Origin: Clostridiales bacterium
Lineage (GTDB): Bacteria; Bacillota; Clostridia; TANB77; CAG-508
Direction of reading: 5' to 3'
Assembly: GCA_004554705.1 (NCBI GenBank)
Contig: SFKS01000023.1
Coordinates: forward strand, 1 to 12,821
Length of the DNA stretch: 12,821 bases
Part shown: positions 12,334-12,821 of the stretch, in pieces
Position numbering within the stretch: position 1 is the stretch's first letter
How the letters are laid out: each line of letters starts with the position of its first letter
Notes under the pieces: model-generated
Database searches by the model: none
What the model saw: only the letters and a program-made list of their open reading frames with translations
What the model was told of the DNA's origin: nothing
Program-made: the position numbers and the translations under genes

Positions 12334-12821
12334 ATGGATTGTAGAGTATTAAAGAGCGGAAAATGTGAAGTATCACAAAGATACAAAGGTTCAAGACACA
12401 ACGGTATAGACCTTGTAGGAGCAGGCTATACATTAGATTACGTAGTAGCACATTCAGACGGTACAGTAGTAGGATTAGTTTCAAATATTAATTACAATAC
12501 AAGTAAATCAGGGCGAAGAATATACGGAAACTATGTAAAAATAAAGCACGATAATGGAATGTATACACTATATGCACATTTACGATATGGAAGTGTAACA
12601 GTAAAATTAAATCAAAGAGTAACAAAAGGACAAGTTCTAGGATATATGGGGAATACAGGGTATTCTTTTGGAGCACACTTACACTTTGAAGTAAGAAATG
12701 CAAACAATGTACAAATAGACCCAACACCTTATGTAGGTGCAGACTTGCCTGCTACAGAAAAACAAGATGCAAATATAAGCAATAATGCGTTTTATAAGGT
12801 TGGTACTACATATACAACACA
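12334..12821 (+). CDS. Endolysin, M23-family (LytM-type) metallopeptidase, 3' truncated by window
   Basis: The first 162 residues are visible and the frame runs off the window. The M23 catalytic pattern is complete: H22-x3-D26 in RHNGIDLVG, H82 in LYAHLRYG, and H115-x-H117 in GAHLHFEV; zinc ligands are expected to be H22, D26 and H117. Surrounding motifs (AHSDGTVVGLVS, GNYVKIKHDNGMYTLYAHL, VTKGQVLGYMGNTGYSFGAH) are typical. The enzyme would cut peptide cross-links of host peptidoglycan after holin action. There is no signal peptide. After a linker (LPATEKQDANISNN), the sequence YKVGTTYTT at the edge resembles the start of a C-terminal wall-binding repeat. GAGGAGGA (12319-12326) is the ribosome binding site. 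Confidence 0.92.
   Translation, partial: MDCRVLKSGKCEVSQRYKGSRHNGIDLVGAGYTLDYVVAHSDGTVVGLVSNINYNTSKSGRRIYGNYVKIKHDNGMYTLYAHLRYGSVTVKLNQRVTKGQVLGYMGNTGYSFGAHLHFEVRNANNVQIDPTPYVGADLPATEKQDANISNNAFYKVGTTYTT

Overview
The window is the late structural and lysis region of a long-tailed phage with a siphovirus-type tail (phage or prophage). All genes are on the + strand and tightly packed. The DNA is very AT-rich, arginine is mostly AGA, stops are TAA, TAG and TGA, and almost every gene has a strong AGGAGG-type ribosome binding site. This points to a low-GC Bacillota host (Clostridia or Bacilli). Family names below come from recognising the protein sequences and gene order; no database search was run. 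There is no gene-free stretch longer than 300 bases, and I saw no tRNA, rRNA, CRISPR array, insertion sequence, attachment site or convincing promoter.

Layout: (1) head: the C-terminal end of a ClpP-like prohead protease (3-416), an intrinsic-terminator-like hairpin, and an HK97-fold major capsid protein (486-1646). (2) Neck and tail terminator: gp6-like connector, SPP1 gp16-like closure protein, HK97 gp10-like protein and tail completion protein (1674-3135), several with overlapping start and stop codons. (3) Tail tube: phi13-type major tail protein, a 57-residue protein whose 3' end lies in a second terminator-like hairpin, and a tail assembly chaperone gene with a -1 frameshift signal giving a G/GT-type fusion. 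(4) A four-cysteine Com-like zinc-ribbon gene (4506-4664), then a hairpin covering the ribosome binding site of the tape measure gene. (5) Tail tip: tape measure (4710-6912), distal tail protein, tail-fibre or upper-baseplate protein, and a large Gp37-like tail protein with inserted and C-terminal binding-type modules (8789-11819). (6) Lysis: a membrane/coiled-coil protein, a two-TM holin, a 23-residue acidic microprotein and an M23 metallopeptidase endolysin cut by the window edge.

The main observation concerns recoding. The tape measure and the large tail protein are each split by a +1 shift at the same four bases, CGGA: TTA-C-GGA at 6657-6663 and ATT-C-GGA at 11201-11207. Skipping the C restores the expected protein in both. 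Reading every CGG in the window against the gene frames, I found no in-frame CGG except at these two sites, although CGA, CGT and CGC are used. This fits +1 frameshifting at a codon the host cannot read well, with out-of-frame pairing of tRNA-Gly to GGA. With the -1 site in the chaperone gene, three tail genes of one operon appear to depend on recoding.

A second notable arrangement is the Com-like gene directly upstream of the sequestered tape measure ribosome binding site. It resembles phage Mu com-mom, where Com opens a translation-blocking mRNA hairpin of the next gene.
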